Shown here one piece after another: positions 27,816 to 40,800 of a stretch of DNA of 64,000 bases; position 1 is the stretch's first letter, and each line of letters opens with the position of its first letter. The notes beneath the pieces are model-generated. The model did no database searches. It was given only the letters and a program-made list of their open reading frames with translations, and was not told the origin of the DNA. Where the stretch lies: assembly GCF_019061305.1 (NCBI RefSeq), contig NZ_JAHQZT010000004.1:124001-188000 (forward strand), in the 5' to 3' direction. A program made the position numbers and the translations under genes. Origin of the DNA: Marinobacterium weihaiense. Lineage in GTDB: Bacteria; Pseudomonadota; Gammaproteobacteria; Pseudomonadales; Balneatricaceae.

Positions 27816-27891
27816 GGGTCGTTAGCTCAGTTGGTAGAGCAGTTGGCTTTTAACCAATTGGTCATAGGTTCGAGTCCTATACGACCCACCA
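27816..27891 (+). tRNA. tRNA-Lys(UUU), copy 1
   Basis: A 76-base cloverleaf with encoded CCA. The acceptor GGGTCGT pairs with ACGACCC, the anticodon loop CTTTTAA gives UUU, and the T arm is canonical. It is identical to the second copy at 27907. Confidence 0.97.
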
Positions 27892-27906
27892 CTCTTCGCA
27901 ACCGGA

Positions 27907-27982
27907 GGGTCGTTAGCTCAGTTGGTAGAGCAGTTGGCTTTTAACCAATTGGTCATAGGTTCGAGTCCTATACGACCCACCA
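27907..27982 (+). tRNA. tRNA-Lys(UUU), copy 2
   Basis: A 76-base sequence identical throughout to the copy at 27816-27891, separated from it by only 15 bases. A recent tandem duplication or concerted evolution of one gene explains the identity. Confidence 0.97.
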
Positions 27983-28091
27983 TTTCCGGTTTCCTTTCCT
28001 GCATGTCTCCCGTACAGTCACCATCTTGAAGTGTACAGATCGCTATTGATCAATGATCGGCGTCCCTGCCGAGGCTTTGCGTTGCCGTCAT

Positions 28092-28589
28092 TCAGTAATC
28101 GATGGCGATGATTTCCAGCCAGAGTTCGTCCGCATCCGCCCGTTCGAGGCATACCTCGTCACCGACCTGTTTTTTCAGCAGCTGTCGTGCCAGCGGCGCG
28201 TCAATGCTGATATGCCCCTTGGCGGGATCGATTTCATCGCCACCGACGATGCGATAACGCCGTTCCTGGTCCTCTTCGCCCACCAGCGTGACCCAGGCAC
28301 CAAAGAACACACGGCTTGGGTCATCCGGTACGCGGTCGACCACCTTGATGTGTTCCAGTCGCTTGGACAGGTAGCGCACCCGCCGGTCGATTTCACGCAG
28401 CTGTTTCTTGCCGTAGATGTATTCCGCGTTCTCGGAGCGGTCGCCCTGGGCAGCGGCTTCCTTGACGGCCTGGGTGACCTCCGGGCGCTTGACCTTCCAC
28501 AGGTACTTCAGTTCCTCGTTGAGGCGTTCATAGCCTTCCAGGGTGATATAGGGTGAGCTTTTCGGTTGTGGCGGTCGCCAGCGTCCCAT
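28092..28589 (-). CDS. greB: Transcription elongation factor GreB
   Basis: A 165-residue factor that enters the RNA polymerase secondary channel and triggers transcript cleavage in backtracked complexes. The N-terminal coiled coil ends in the acidic tip ([20 protein letters not shown]) carrying the conserved Asp and Glu. The C-terminal FKBP-like domain includes [12 protein letters not shown] and [35 protein letters not shown] and the length favour GreB over GreA. GGAGGT lies about 9 bases before the ATG. It faces the tRNA cluster tail to tail. Confidence 0.96.
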   Translation of the reverse strand: MGRWRPPQPKSSPYITLEGYERLNEELKYLWKVKRPEVTQAVKEAAAQGDRSENAEYIYGKKQLREIDRRVRYLSKRLEHIKVVDRVPDDPSRVFFGAWVTLVGEEDQERRYRIVGGDEIDPAKGHISIDAPLARQLLKKQVGDEVCLERADADELWLEIIAIDY

Positions 28590-28681
28590 GATGCACGTAC
28601 CTCCGGCCTGTCTCGGGTAATGAAGAAAAGTGTAAAGAATTACAATCGGTTGCCGATATTACCAGCTCCAGCGGAGGTAAT

Positions 28682-29107
28682 ATGCAGACGGACAGTATTC
28701 AAACACGCATCGAGACCTATACGGCCTCACTGCCCACGGCGGTGCAGGCGCCCAATGGGGCCGAATTCGCGTTTCTGCTCAGCCTGATTGCTTCCAATCA
28801 GGAAATCTACCGTCCGGCTCCTCAGGCGGCGGCCGGTGCAGGCTTCGCGCTGCCCGAACCTGCCCTGAACTACCCCGATCCGGCGCAGCTGCATACGCCC
28901 ACCGTTGTGGATCGCCTCAATCACTCGATCAACGACCCCATTCCCGGTGACTATGCCTTCATGGTCAGTCGACTGGATGTGCAGGCGCGTACCCCACGTG
29001 CCCAGGCCCTGGCATCCGACCGTTTCGAGCAGGTCGCCCTGTATGCGGCCAGCAATCTGGTCGACCAGATCGAAACCTCGCGCCAGAGTATCAGCGTCAC
29101 AGCCTGA
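28682..29107 (+). CDS. Conserved-looking small protein of unknown function
   Basis: I do not recognise this 141-residue protein. It is soluble, without signal peptide or membrane segment. An N-terminal helical part (TRIETYTASLPTAVQAP, FAFLLSLIASNQEI) is followed by a proline-rich stretch (about 40-75) and a C-terminal helical part (ASDRFEQVALYAASNLVDQI). GGAGGTAAT directly before ATG 28682 is an excellent ribosome site, and base usage matches its neighbours, so it is very likely a real gene. It is divergent from greB and precedes the EamA transporter by 58 bases. Confidence 0.7.
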   Translation: MQTDSIQTRIETYTASLPTAVQAPNGAEFAFLLSLIASNQEIYRPAPQAAAGAGFALPEPALNYPDPAQLHTPTVVDRLNHSINDPIPGDYAFMVSRLDVQARTPRAQALASDRFEQVALYAASNLVDQIETSRQSISVTA

Positions 29108-29165
29108 CAGAAGCGTTCAAATATGCTCTCCTAGGCGTTTTTCAATTCGCCGGGATTCCTGTGGC

Positions 29166-30083
29166 ATGTCGAACAAATCTCAATCCAGAGCCGTCCTGTT
29201 GGGCCTGAGTGCCGTGCTGCTCTGGTCCACCGTGGCTACCGCGTTCAAACTTTCCCTGCAGCAGATGAGTCCGCTGCAGCTGCTGGGCTGGGCCGGGCTG
29301 TTTTCCACCCTGGTGCTGATGGTTGGGGTCAGCTGGCAGCGAGGCTGGGGCGAACTCTTGGCCCAGGCCCGGCAGCGGCCGCTGTTTTACCTCGGGCTGG
29401 GGGTGTTGAATCCGGCGTTCTATTATCTGGTGCTGTTTCGGGCCTATGATCTGCTGCCGGCGCAGCAGGCGCAGGCGCTGAACTACACCTGGGCGCTGAC
29501 GCTGGCGCTGCTGGCGGTGCCCCTGTTGAAGCAGCGCCTGCAGCGCGTGGATCTGCTGGCAATGCTGCTGGGCTACAGTGGTGCCCTGGTGATCGCTACT
29601 CGCGGGGATTTGCTGGGGCTGGCGTTCGATAGTGTGCCGGGGGTGATGCTGGCGTTGTTCAGCACCCTGATCTGGGCGTTGTACTGGATCCTCAACACCC
29701 GTGCCGAGGCCAGCCCGGCCGTGACGCTGCTGCTGTGCTTCCTGTGTGGCACGCCGCTGGTGTGGGGGCTGATGGCCTGGCAGGGAGAATGGGTACTGCC
29801 GGGCTGGCAGGGGCTGTTGGGAGCTGCTTATGTGGGGCTGTTCGAGATGGGGCTGACCTTCATGCTCTGGCTGGGCGCCATGCGGGCGGCGACCCATGTC
29901 AGCCGCATTTCCAACCTGATTTTTTTATCGCCGTTCCTGTCGCTGGTGTTCATACATTTCCTGCTGCACGAGCCGATCGCGCCCGCCACGTTCATCGGCC
30001 TGGCGCTGATCGTCACCGCCGTGGTCTGGCAGCAGCGGGCGGCGCGGTCAGAGCCAGCGCCAGCGACGGAACAGCCAGAATAG
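29166..30083 (+). CDS. EamA/DMT-superfamily transporter
   Basis: A 305-residue inner-membrane exporter with about ten hydrophobic helices arranged as two EamA repeats. The first repeat includes AVLLGLSAVLLWSTVATAFK; the second includes LALFSTLIWALYWILNTRAE and FEMGLTFMLWLGAMRAATHV with the final helix TFIGLALIVTAVVWQQR. The family exports metabolites such as amino acids or purines, and the substrate cannot be assigned. ATG 29166 begins the first conserved helix; longer in-frame readings run back into the upstream gene. The last 36 bases overlap the 3' end of zntB on the other strand. Confidence 0.88.
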   Translation: MSNKSQSRAVLLGLSAVLLWSTVATAFKLSLQQMSPLQLLGWAGLFSTLVLMVGVSWQRGWGELLAQARQRPLFYLGLGVLNPAFYYLVLFRAYDLLPAQQAQALNYTWALTLALLAVPLLKQRLQRVDLLAMLLGYSGALVIATRGDLLGLAFDSVPGVMLALFSTLIWALYWILNTRAEASPAVTLLLCFLCGTPLVWGLMAWQGEWVLPGWQGLLGAAYVGLFEMGLTFMLWLGAMRAATHVSRISNLIFLSPFLSLVFIHFLLHEPIAPATFIGLALIVTAVVWQQRAARSEPAPATEQPE

Positions 30084-31022
30084 CCCAGCAACCATCAGCG
30101 TCAGGGCAACCAGGAACAGCACGAAGGCGTTGTCGTTGTCGGCGCCCGGGATACCGCCGACATTGATGCCGAGCAGGCCGGTGAGAAAGCCCAGGGGCAG
30201 AAACACTGCTGAGATGATCGACAGCACATACATGCGCTGGTTGAGCTGTTCGCCCTGCTGGCTGGCCAGTTCTTCCTGCGCCATGGCGGCCCGCTCGCGC
30301 AGCATGTCCAGATCCTCGATATGACGCAGCAGCCGGTCGCTGATTTCGCGCAGGGCCAACTTGGTATCCAGGGTCAGCCAGCCCAGTCGTTCGCCCTGCA
30401 GCTGGTTGAAGGCATCGCGTTGGGGGGCGTAATAGCGCCTCAGGCTGATGGTCTGGCGGCGCAGGGTGCGCACGGCCTGGCGCATCTCGCCACCGGGCTG
30501 GACCAGCAGATCCAGTTCCAGCTCCGATAGCGCATCGTCCAGCTGTTCCACGGTGGTGCCCATGCGCTCCACCAGACGGTCGTTGAGCTGCACGATCAGC
30601 TCGGCGCTGTTGGCCGGGCCGCAGCCCTGCTGGAGGTCGTCCAACAGACGGGTAATGGACATCAGGCGCCGCTTGCGGGTGGAGATGATACGGTTGGCCG
30701 ACAGGCATAGACGAATCGAGACCATGTCCTCCGGGTCGGCACCGGGGTTGGTGTTGACGCCGCGCAGGGCCAGCAGCAGATACTCATTGAGCACGGCGGC
30801 ACGGGGGCGGGTATTTTCGGCCAGCAGTGATTCCACGGCCAATTCGGGCAGGCCGCTGTGCTGCTCCAGCCAGGTGCGGCTGCCGGTATCGGTGTAGTCC
30901 AGGTGTAGCCAGAGGGTGCCCTGTTCCGGGCGCCAGGCGTCTACTTGTGCCGGTGTCAGGGGCTGGGCGCCACCTTGACCATCGAGCAGCAATGCATGCA
31001 GGGGATTCAGTTCGAGGGTCAT
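30048..31022 (-). CDS. zntB: CorA-family zinc transporter ZntB
   Basis: A 324-residue member of the CorA 2-TM metal transporter family. A large soluble helical domain (about 1-260) precedes two C-terminal helices: VLSIISAVFLPLGFLTGLLG and FVLFLVALTLMVAGLFWLF. The pore signature between them is GIN (GLLGINVGGIPG), a variant of the CorA GMN motif compatible with ZntB-type proteins. AAGGAG precedes ATG 31022, and longer in-frame readings enter the upstream small gene. Zinc flux is the family expectation; Mg or Co transport is the alternative. It is the last gene of the minus-strand run starting at dapE. Confidence 0.87.
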   Translation of the reverse strand: MTLELNPLHALLLDGQGGAQPLTPAQVDAWRPEQGTLWLHLDYTDTGSRTWLEQHSGLPELAVESLLAENTRPRAAVLNEYLLLALRGVNTNPGADPEDMVSIRLCLSANRIISTRKRRLMSITRLLDDLQQGCGPANSAELIVQLNDRLVERMGTTVEQLDDALSELELDLLVQPGGEMRQAVRTLRRQTISLRRYYAPQRDAFNQLQGERLGWLTLDTKLALREISDRLLRHIEDLDMLRERAAMAQEELASQQGEQLNQRMYVLSIISAVFLPLGFLTGLLGINVGGIPGADNDNAFVLFLVALTLMVAGLFWLFRRWRWL

Positions 31023-31038
31023 GGCGGCTCTCCTTGAG

Positions 31039-31428
31039 TTATTCGGTACGCCAGGTGATCTTTTCGGTAGCGCCGTCTTCGATTTTCCACCATTCATCCG
31101 GGTCATCGCCGTCCTGCCAGCCGGACACAATGCAGCGCACTTGGGTCTGCAGGGAGCGGGCGGCCTCTTCGGCGCAGTCCAGGTCGCGCTGCCAGGGGGT
31201 GGCGTCGGAGCGGAACCAGACGCTGGTCCAGGCCTTGCCGACCGCCTTTTCATTGATCATCACCGGGACGCGGGCACCGTCCAGAACCGTCTGGAAGGCA
31301 TGGAGGCCACCGCCGCCCGGCTGTGGTGTCAGGCTGTCGCAACGTGCCCGCAGCCAGTCCAGAATCTGCTCCAGAGAGCGGCCTTTGATATAGATTTCAA
31401 TGTCGGGGTGGCGGGTGTCGTTGCTCAT
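31039..31428 (-). CDS. Conserved-looking hypothetical protein
   Basis: I do not recognise this 129-residue soluble protein. Visible features are an alpha/beta pattern starting HPDIEIYIKGRSLEQILDWL, a Gly-rich turn (PQPGGGGLHAF), and a Trp-rich acidic end (VSGWQDGDDPDEWWKIEDGA). It overlaps the upstream membrane-protein gene by 32 bases and is followed by zntB after 16 bases, so co-expression is likely. Codon usage matches the surroundings, supporting a real gene, but no function can be inferred beyond membership of the rlmA-zntB run. Confidence 0.65.
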   Translation of the reverse strand: MSNDTRHPDIEIYIKGRSLEQILDWLRARCDSLTPQPGGGGLHAFQTVLDGARVPVMINEKAVGKAWTSVWFRSDATPWQRDLDCAEEAARSLQTQVRCIVSGWQDGDDPDEWWKIEDGATEKITWRTE

Positions 31429-31693
31429 CGTTGTCGTCCAGAAGATGCCAGATGCGTAAAAGGCTCAGGCTGAGGTAGCCCAGTAGTGCGAGTATGCTGC
31501 CGAGGCCGAGCAGGATCAAGCCGGCCAGTGCTACCAGCTCGGCCTTGAGGCCGGGCGGCAGGCGGTGCTGGGCCAGCAGGATGCTGCCCATGCCGACGAA
31601 GAACAGCGCGGCTCCGCTGATCAGCAGGCGCAGGTTGCCTCTGGGGTCCTGCGCACGCCGGCGCAGCCAGGCTTTCAGGGTGGTTCCGCGCAT
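31397..31693 (-). CDS. Small two-helix membrane protein of unknown function
   Basis: 98 residues with a basic N-terminus (AWLRRRAQDPRG), two membrane helices (LLISGAALFFVGMGSILLAQ and LVALAGLILLGLGSILALLG) and a short polar C-terminus. It starts 3 bases after the rlmA stop codon and overlaps the next gene by 32 bases, implying translational coupling within the dapE-zntB run. No family was recognised. Confidence 0.65.
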   Translation of the reverse strand: MRGTTLKAWLRRRAQDPRGNLRLLISGAALFFVGMGSILLAQHRLPPGLKAELVALAGLILLGLGSILALLGYLSLSLLRIWHLLDDNDEQRHPPPRH

Positions 31694-31696
31694 GGC

Positions 31697-33747
<2,051 letters not shown>

Positions 33748-34779
33748 TTAGTTGTGCTTGTGCAGCTCGGCGTTCAGTTCGATCGCGCTCTGGTTGGTTT
33801 TCACCTCGATGCGACCGTTCTGGGAGTTGCGACGGAACAGCAGATCCGGTTTGCCGGCCAGTTCGCCCGCCTTGACTACACCCACTTCGTTGTTCTGGTC
33901 ATCCAGCAGGGTCACCTTGGAGCCGCCGGTCACGTACAGACCCGCTTCGATGGTGCAGCGGTCGCCCAGCGGCAGGCCCAGACCGGCATTGGCGCCGAGC
34001 AGGCAGTTTTCGCCTACGGAGATGACCACGTTATTGCCACCGGAGAGGGTACCCATGGTGGAGGCGCCACCGCCGATGTCGGAGCCGTTGCCGACCACAA
34101 CGCCCGCGGAGATGCGGCCTTCAACCATGCTCACGCCCATCGTACCGGCGTTGAAGTTGATGAAGCCTTCGTGCATTACAGTGGTGCCTTCGCCGACGTG
34201 CGCGCCCAGGCGGATGCGGGACGCATCACCGATACGGATACCGGCCGGTACCGCGTAGTTGGCCATTTTCGGGAACTTGTCCACAGACAGCACGTCCAGT
34301 ACGCGGCCCTGGGCGCGGGCGGACAGCTGACGGCGCGGCAGGTCTTCCAGTGCCACGGCCCCTTCGCTGGTCCAGGCCACGTTCGGCAGCAGCGGGAACA
34401 TGCCGCTCAGGTCGATGCCGTGCGGCTTGACCAGACGGTGCGACAGCAGTGACAGCTTCAGGTACACCTCGGCGGTCGTCTGCGGTGCGGCATCGGTTTC
34501 CAGGATGCACAGCACCAGCGGCTGCTGGGTGCCTTCCAGGATCTCGACCACTTCCGCCTGATCTTCGGCATCCACGGACAGGAACGCGGCTTCCAGTGCC
34601 TTGAGCTGGCTGGCGTTCAGTTCGATGGTCTGGTTGCCACCTGCGTAACCGACCTTGTCGGCCACGGCCGCGATCAGGGCATCGTCTGCATTCAGCAGCG
34701 GTGCGTTGTAGTACACCTCCAGCCACTCACCGGCAGAAGACTTGGTACCTACACCCAGACCCAGTGCGAAATTCGCCAT
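33748..34779 (-). CDS. dapD: Tetrahydrodipicolinate N-succinyltransferase DapD (long, Pseudomonas type)
   Basis: A 343-residue left-handed beta-helix transferase that adds succinyl from succinyl-CoA to tetrahydrodipicolinate. The hexapeptide-repeat core is visible from about residue 190: IRIGDASRIRLGAHVGEGTT, VMHEGFINFNAGTMGVSMVE, IGGGASTMGTLSGGNNVV and GENCLLGANAGLGLPLGDRC. At 343 residues it belongs to the long DapD type found in Pseudomonas and allies, not the 274-residue enterobacterial type. It is placed with dapC and an arsC-like gene. Confidence 0.96.
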   Translation of the reverse strand: MANFALGLGVGTKSSAGEWLEVYYNAPLLNADDALIAAVADKVGYAGGNQTIELNASQLKALEAAFLSVDAEDQAEVVEILEGTQQPLVLCILETDAAPQTTAEVYLKLSLLSHRLVKPHGIDLSGMFPLLPNVAWTSEGAVALEDLPRRQLSARAQGRVLDVLSVDKFPKMANYAVPAGIRIGDASRIRLGAHVGEGTTVMHEGFINFNAGTMGVSMVEGRISAGVVVGNGSDIGGGASTMGTLSGGNNVVISVGENCLLGANAGLGLPLGDRCTIEAGLYVTGGSKVTLLDDQNNEVGVVKAGELAGKPDLLFRRNSQNGRIEVKTNQSAIELNAELHKHN

Positions 34780-34843
34780 TGTTTACTCCGTTGTTCTAGT
34801 CGTCAGAAAAGGTTCAAAAATTCGGTCGTGCGGCGCCGAGGGC

Positions 34844-35194
34844 TCAGCGCGCGAACAGGGCCGCGTACTGCTCGGCCTTGAAGCCCACTTCAACGCGGCC
34901 GTCCGCCAGTTCCAGTACCGGGCGCTTGATCAGCGTCGGCTGCTCCACCAGCAGCGCCTTCAGCGCAGCTTCATCGGTACTGGCCTTGATGTCGTCCGGC
35001 AGCTGGCGCCAGGTGGTGCCGCGCTTGTTCAGGACCTTGTCCAGGCCGAGCGCGGCGCACCAACGCTCGACCTGCTCGGCGCTCAGGCCCTGCTTGCGAA
35101 AGTCATGAAACACGAAGTTGATCGCTTCGGCTTCCATCCACTTGCGCGCCTTGCGCACGGTGTCACAGTTGCTGATGCCGTAAAGGGTGGTCAC
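34844..35194 (-). CDS. ArsC/Spx-like thioredoxin-fold protein (YffB type)
   Basis: 116 residues, the usual YffB size. The N-terminus TTLYGISNCDTVRKARKWME has a single Cys in the arsenate-reductase/Spx position rather than CxxC, followed by INFVFHDFRKQGLSAEQVERW, NKRGTTWRQL and LIKRPVLELADGRVEVGF, the cis-Pro strand typical of the family. GTG 35194 is chosen because GAGGAG precedes it and it starts 10 bases after dapC; a longer ATG reading at 35251 overlaps dapC by 47 bases and adds atypical residues. It lies between dapC and dapD, an arrangement also known in pseudomonads. Actual activity is unknown; arsenic resistance is unlikely. Confidence 0.88.
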   Translation of the reverse strand: MTTLYGISNCDTVRKARKWMEAEAINFVFHDFRKQGLSAEQVERWCAALGLDKVLNKRGTTWRQLPDDIKASTDEAALKALLVEQPTLIKRPVLELADGRVEVGFKAEQYAALFAR

Positions 35195-35204
35195 GCCGCG
35201 CTCC

Positions 35205-36401
35205 TCAGAGTGATTCGATGTAGCGGCGAATGCGTTCGGCCGCTTCGACACATTCGGACACGCTAGCCACCAGTGCCATGCGCACGAAGCCCTCGCCAGG
35301 TACCACGCCGTCCACTTCGCGGGACAGGTAACGGCCCGGCAGTACGGTCAGGTTTTGCTGTTCGAACAGTCCCTTGGCGAATGCGTCATCGGCGATCGGC
35401 GTCGGGGCCCAGAGGTAGAAGCTGGCATCGGACTGCTTCACGTCCATCACCGGCTGCAGTACGCGCAGCACGGCATCGAACTTGTGGCGGTACTGACTGC
35501 GGTTCTCCAGCACATGGCCCTCGTCGTTCCAGGCCGCGATGGACGCCAGCTGGTGCTGGATCGGCATCGAGCAGCCGTGGTAGGTACGGTACAGCAGGAA
35601 GGGTTCCAGCAGGCGGGCATCACCGGCGATGAAGCCCGAGCGCATGCCCGGCAGGTTGGAGCGCTTGGACAGGCTGTGGAACACGATGCAGCGGGCGTAG
35701 TCGTCGCGGCCCAGCTCGGCACAGGCCTGCAGCAGGCCGGCCGGCTTGTCATGTTCGTCCGGGTACAGCTCGGAATAGCACTCGTCGGAGCAGATGATGA
35801 AGTCATGCTCGTCCGCCAGCGCAATCAGTTTTTTCAGGGTCTCGATGCTGTGCACGGCGCCGGTCGGGTTGCCCGGCGAGCACACGAACAGCAGCTGGCA
35901 GCGCTGCCAGATCTCGTCGGGCACGGCGTCATAGTCGGGGATGAAGCCGTTCTCGGCCAGACAGTTCAGGTAGTGCGGCTCCGCACCGGCCAGGTAGGCG
36001 GCGCCTTCATAGATCTGGTAGAAGGGGTTGGGCGATACCACCAGGGCATCATCCTTGCGCTCGATGGCCGCCTGGGTGAAGGCGAAGATCGCCTCACGGG
36101 TACCGTTGACCGGCAGGACATTGCGCTCCGGGTCCATGCTGCCGCTGCGCAGTTCGAAGCGGCGCTCGCACCAGCCGGCAATCGCCTGACGCAGTTCGGG
36201 CATGCCCTTGGTTGTCGGGTAGTTCGACAGGCAATCCAGGTTGTCCGCCAGCACTTCGGTCACGAAGGGCGGCGCCGGGTGCTTGGGTTCACCGATGCCG
36301 AGCGAAATATGCTCGAGGCCTTGCGGCGGCTGGACACCGGCCTTGAGCACGGCCAGCTTTTCAAACGGGTAGGGCTGGAGTCTGTCGAGATCGAGGTTCA
36401 T
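35205..36401 (-). CDS. dapC: Succinyldiaminopimelate transaminase DapC
   Basis: A 398-residue PLP aminotransferase converting N-succinyl-2-amino-6-oxopimelate to N-succinyl-LL-DAP. The N-terminus MNLDLDRLQPYPFEKLAVLK is characteristic of DapC. The core motifs are CSPGNPTGAVHS, ICSDECYSELYPDEHDKPAG and FHSLSKRSNLPGMRSGF (Schiff-base Lys). ATG 36401, spaced from AGGAA, is preferred over the ATG two codons upstream. Context with arsC-like and dapD fixes the assignment over the related ArgD or generic class I enzymes. Confidence 0.93.
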   Translation of the reverse strand: MNLDLDRLQPYPFEKLAVLKAGVQPPQGLEHISLGIGEPKHPAPPFVTEVLADNLDCLSNYPTTKGMPELRQAIAGWCERRFELRSGSMDPERNVLPVNGTREAIFAFTQAAIERKDDALVVSPNPFYQIYEGAAYLAGAEPHYLNCLAENGFIPDYDAVPDEIWQRCQLLFVCSPGNPTGAVHSIETLKKLIALADEHDFIICSDECYSELYPDEHDKPAGLLQACAELGRDDYARCIVFHSLSKRSNLPGMRSGFIAGDARLLEPFLLYRTYHGCSMPIQHQLASIAAWNDEGHVLENRSQYRHKFDAVLRVLQPVMDVKQSDASFYLWAPTPIADDAFAKGLFEQQNLTVLPGRYLSREVDGVVPGEGFVRMALVASVSECVEAAERIRRYIESL

Positions 36402-36418
36402 GCGCATTTCCTGTCAGA

Positions 36419-36439
36419 CCCTGCAAAGTGCAGGGTTTT
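36419..36439. repeat. Hairpin in the fumC-dapC spacer
   Basis: CCCTGCA (36419-36425), loop AAG, TGCAGGG (36429-36435), followed on the plus strand by TTTT. It would work as a terminator only on the plus strand, where no gene reads through. On the minus strand it is a stem-loop 18 bases upstream of the dapC start and could affect dapC mRNA stability or coupling. Structure seen, role unknown. Confidence 0.45.
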
Positions 36440-36476
36440 CGGTCACATTCAGGGGCGAAAGTATAGCGGATGGCGC

Positions 36477-37842
<1,366 letters not shown>

Positions 37843-37853
<11 letters not shown>

Positions 37854-40800
37854 GTCGGCTTTCCTTCTCGATTGACGGCTGCCCGGCGGCAGTCGTGCGG
37901 CGTAAGGGATTGAGCTCTTCCAGTACACTCAGCATGGCCGGTACCACTACCAGAATCAACAGGGTGCCATAGGCCAGGCCGAAGACGATGGAGGTGGCCA
38001 TGGGGATTAGAAAGCGCGCCTGCAATGAAGTTTCAAACAGGATCGGTGTCAGGCCGCCGATGGTGGTCAGGGAGGTCAGCAGCACCGCGCGCAGGCGCTG
38101 ACAGGCCGCTTCGGTAATGGCGGCCTGCACCGCCATGCCTTTGTCTCGCAGGGACTTGTAGAAGGTCACCAGCACGATGGAGTCGTTGATGACGATGCCA
38201 GACAGGCCGAACAGACCGAACAGGGACAGCACGGTCAGATCCTGACCGGTCAGCAGGTGGCCAAAAATCGCTCCGGTCAGGCCCAGCGGAATGGCCAGCA
38301 TGACGACCAGCGGCCAGCTCCAGGCGCCGAACACCCAGGCCAGGATGATGTAGATCAGCGCCAGAGCCAACACCAGGCCTGCTTTCATGTCCGCCAGGGT
38401 TTCGCGCTGGTCGCGGTTCTTGCCCTCGAAGCTGGCCTGAACGCCGAAGCGGCTGGTCAGGGACGGCAGGGCCTCTGCCTGCAGCCGGGCGATGACCTCG
38501 TCGGCATTGGTCTGTGCCTCGTCCAGGTCCGCCGACACGTTGAGTGCCAGCTGGCCGTCAATGCGTTGCAAGCTGTCCAGACCGGGGCGGGGCTGAAATT
38601 CGACCACGTTGCCGATGGGGGTCACCCGGCCGTCGGGCAGTACGATGGGCAGGGAACTCAGGGTGCTGAGGTGGTCGCGCCGGGCATCAGGCAACATCAC
38701 GCGGACTTCGATCTCGTCGCGGCCGGCGTAGAAGGTTTGCACCGGCAGGCCGTCAAAGGCGGCCCGCAGCTGTTGCCCCAGGGTTTCCAGCTGGAGCCCG
38801 GCCGCCCGTGCCGCCGGCGTGAGGCTGAAGATCAGCTGGGAGCGGCCCCAGGGCAGATCGTCGTCGATGTTGGACAGGCCGGCGTAGCGGCTCAACGTAT
38901 CCTGCAGGGCGATGGAGGCTTGCTTGAGAGTGCCCACGTCCGGGCCGGTCAGCTTGATCTCGATCGGCTTGCCCGGCGGACCGGCCTGGGCCAGATCGAT
39001 GCTGAACTTTTCGATGCCTGCCGGCAGCTGGATACGTGCGCGCCACTGTTCAATCAGGGTCTGATTGCGCACCTCGCGGCTGTCGGCCGGGATCAGCTCC
39101 ACGTACAGTGAACCATAGGCTTCGCCGGTAAAGGCGGTGGCGCTGCTGCGCGGGAAGTTGGCCATGCCGGACTCACGCAGTGCCACCTTAACCAGTCCGC
39201 CACCCAGCGCGGCGTCGGTGCGGGCCAGGGTTTGATCCAGGTGGGCCAGAAAACGGTCCACCTGGGTGGCAGGAGTGCCGGCCACGAACTTGACGTTGGC
39301 GGTGAGCGTGTTGGTGTCGACGCTGGGGAAAAAGGTGAACTGCAGTCGTCCGCCGGCAATCAGGCCCACGCCAACGATCAGCAGGCCCAGGGCGCAGGCT
39401 AGGGTTGTGCCGCGATGCCTGAGGGCTAGGGTCACGAAGGGGCGAAAGTGCTGCTCGCGCAGGCGTTCGAAACCGGCATCCAGGCGCTGGCGCAGGGCCG
39501 AGGGGCGCAGATCCTGCACGCTGCGCAGGCTGTGGCTGAGGTGACCGGGCAGAATCAGCAGGCATTCCAGCAGCGATGCCAGAATCACGCAGATCACCAC
39601 GGTGGGAATGTCGATCAGGATATTGCCGATGATGCCGCCGACCAGCAGCAGCGGCAGGAAAGCGGCAATGGTGGTCAGCGAGGATGCTACCACCGGCGCG
39701 GCCATGCGTGTGGCCCCGCCGATGGCGGCCTGCAGGCCGGGTTCGCCGCGCTGCACATGGGTGAGGGTGTCTTCGCCCACCACGATGGCGTCATCGACGA
39801 TGATCCCCAGAGCCATGATGAAGGCGAACAGGGACATCATGTTGATGGAGCCGCCAATGCCCCAGAGCACCGCCAGCGCGGTCATCAGAGAGACCGGAAT
39901 GCCCACGCTGACCCAGAAGGCGACACGGGCATTGAGGAACAGAAACAGAATCAGTACCACCAGAATCAGCCCGCTGACGCCATTCTTGATCAGCAGCTGA
40001 ATACGGTCGTTGATCAGCTGCCAGCTTTCGTTGAAGGCGATCAGACGGGTGCCTTCCGGTAGCGTCGGGCGGGTCTCGGCCAGCCAGCGGTTGAGGATCT
40101 CGGCGGCCACCAGGGTATCGTCGCTTTCGGTGCGCTTGAGCTGCAGCATCACCGCGGGCTGGCCCTGCCAGGACAGCAGCACCGGCTCGTCCCGCGGGCG
40201 CTGGCTGACCTGGGCAATATCGCCGACCCGGACCAGGCGACCCTGGTCATCGGCCAGCAGGGGCAGCTGACGAAAGCCCTCGGCATCGCGCTGCTGGCCC
40301 AGGCTGCGAATCTGGCGGGCGCCCTCGTCGCGGGCAGCCGTGCCCGCCGGCAGATCCAGGCTCTGCTGGCGGATGCGACCGGCGATATCGTGCAGGGTCA
40401 GGCCCAGCTGTTGCAGCTGTTCGGGCGGTACCTGAATGGCGATTTCCTGCTCGGGCAGGCCGATGAAGTCGATCTTGCGCACCCCCTGTTCCAGCAGCGC
40501 CTGCTCCAGCCGGTAGGCCAGGGGGCGCAGCTCCTGCAGCGAGGCACGATCCGAGGTGAGGATGACATCGGAAATGCCCTCGTAACGGATCACCTTCTGT
40601 ACCAGGGGTTCCTCGCTGTCAGTGGGCAGATCGGCGCGAATGGCATCGATCTTCTGCCGCACTTCGGTCAGGGCGTAGTCGACATCCGTACCTTCCTCCA
40701 ACTCGACGCGGAAGGACGCCATGCCCTGGCTGGCGGTGGCGTAGAGGGTATCGATGCCGTTGACGGCGCGCAGTTCCTGCTCTACCGGCAGCAGGATCGA

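Noticed and set aside
27816-27982. Tandem tRNA-Lys copies as an integration (att) site
   Set aside because: No integrase or other mobile gene is adjacent, and both copies are full-length identical genes rather than a gene plus 3' fragment.
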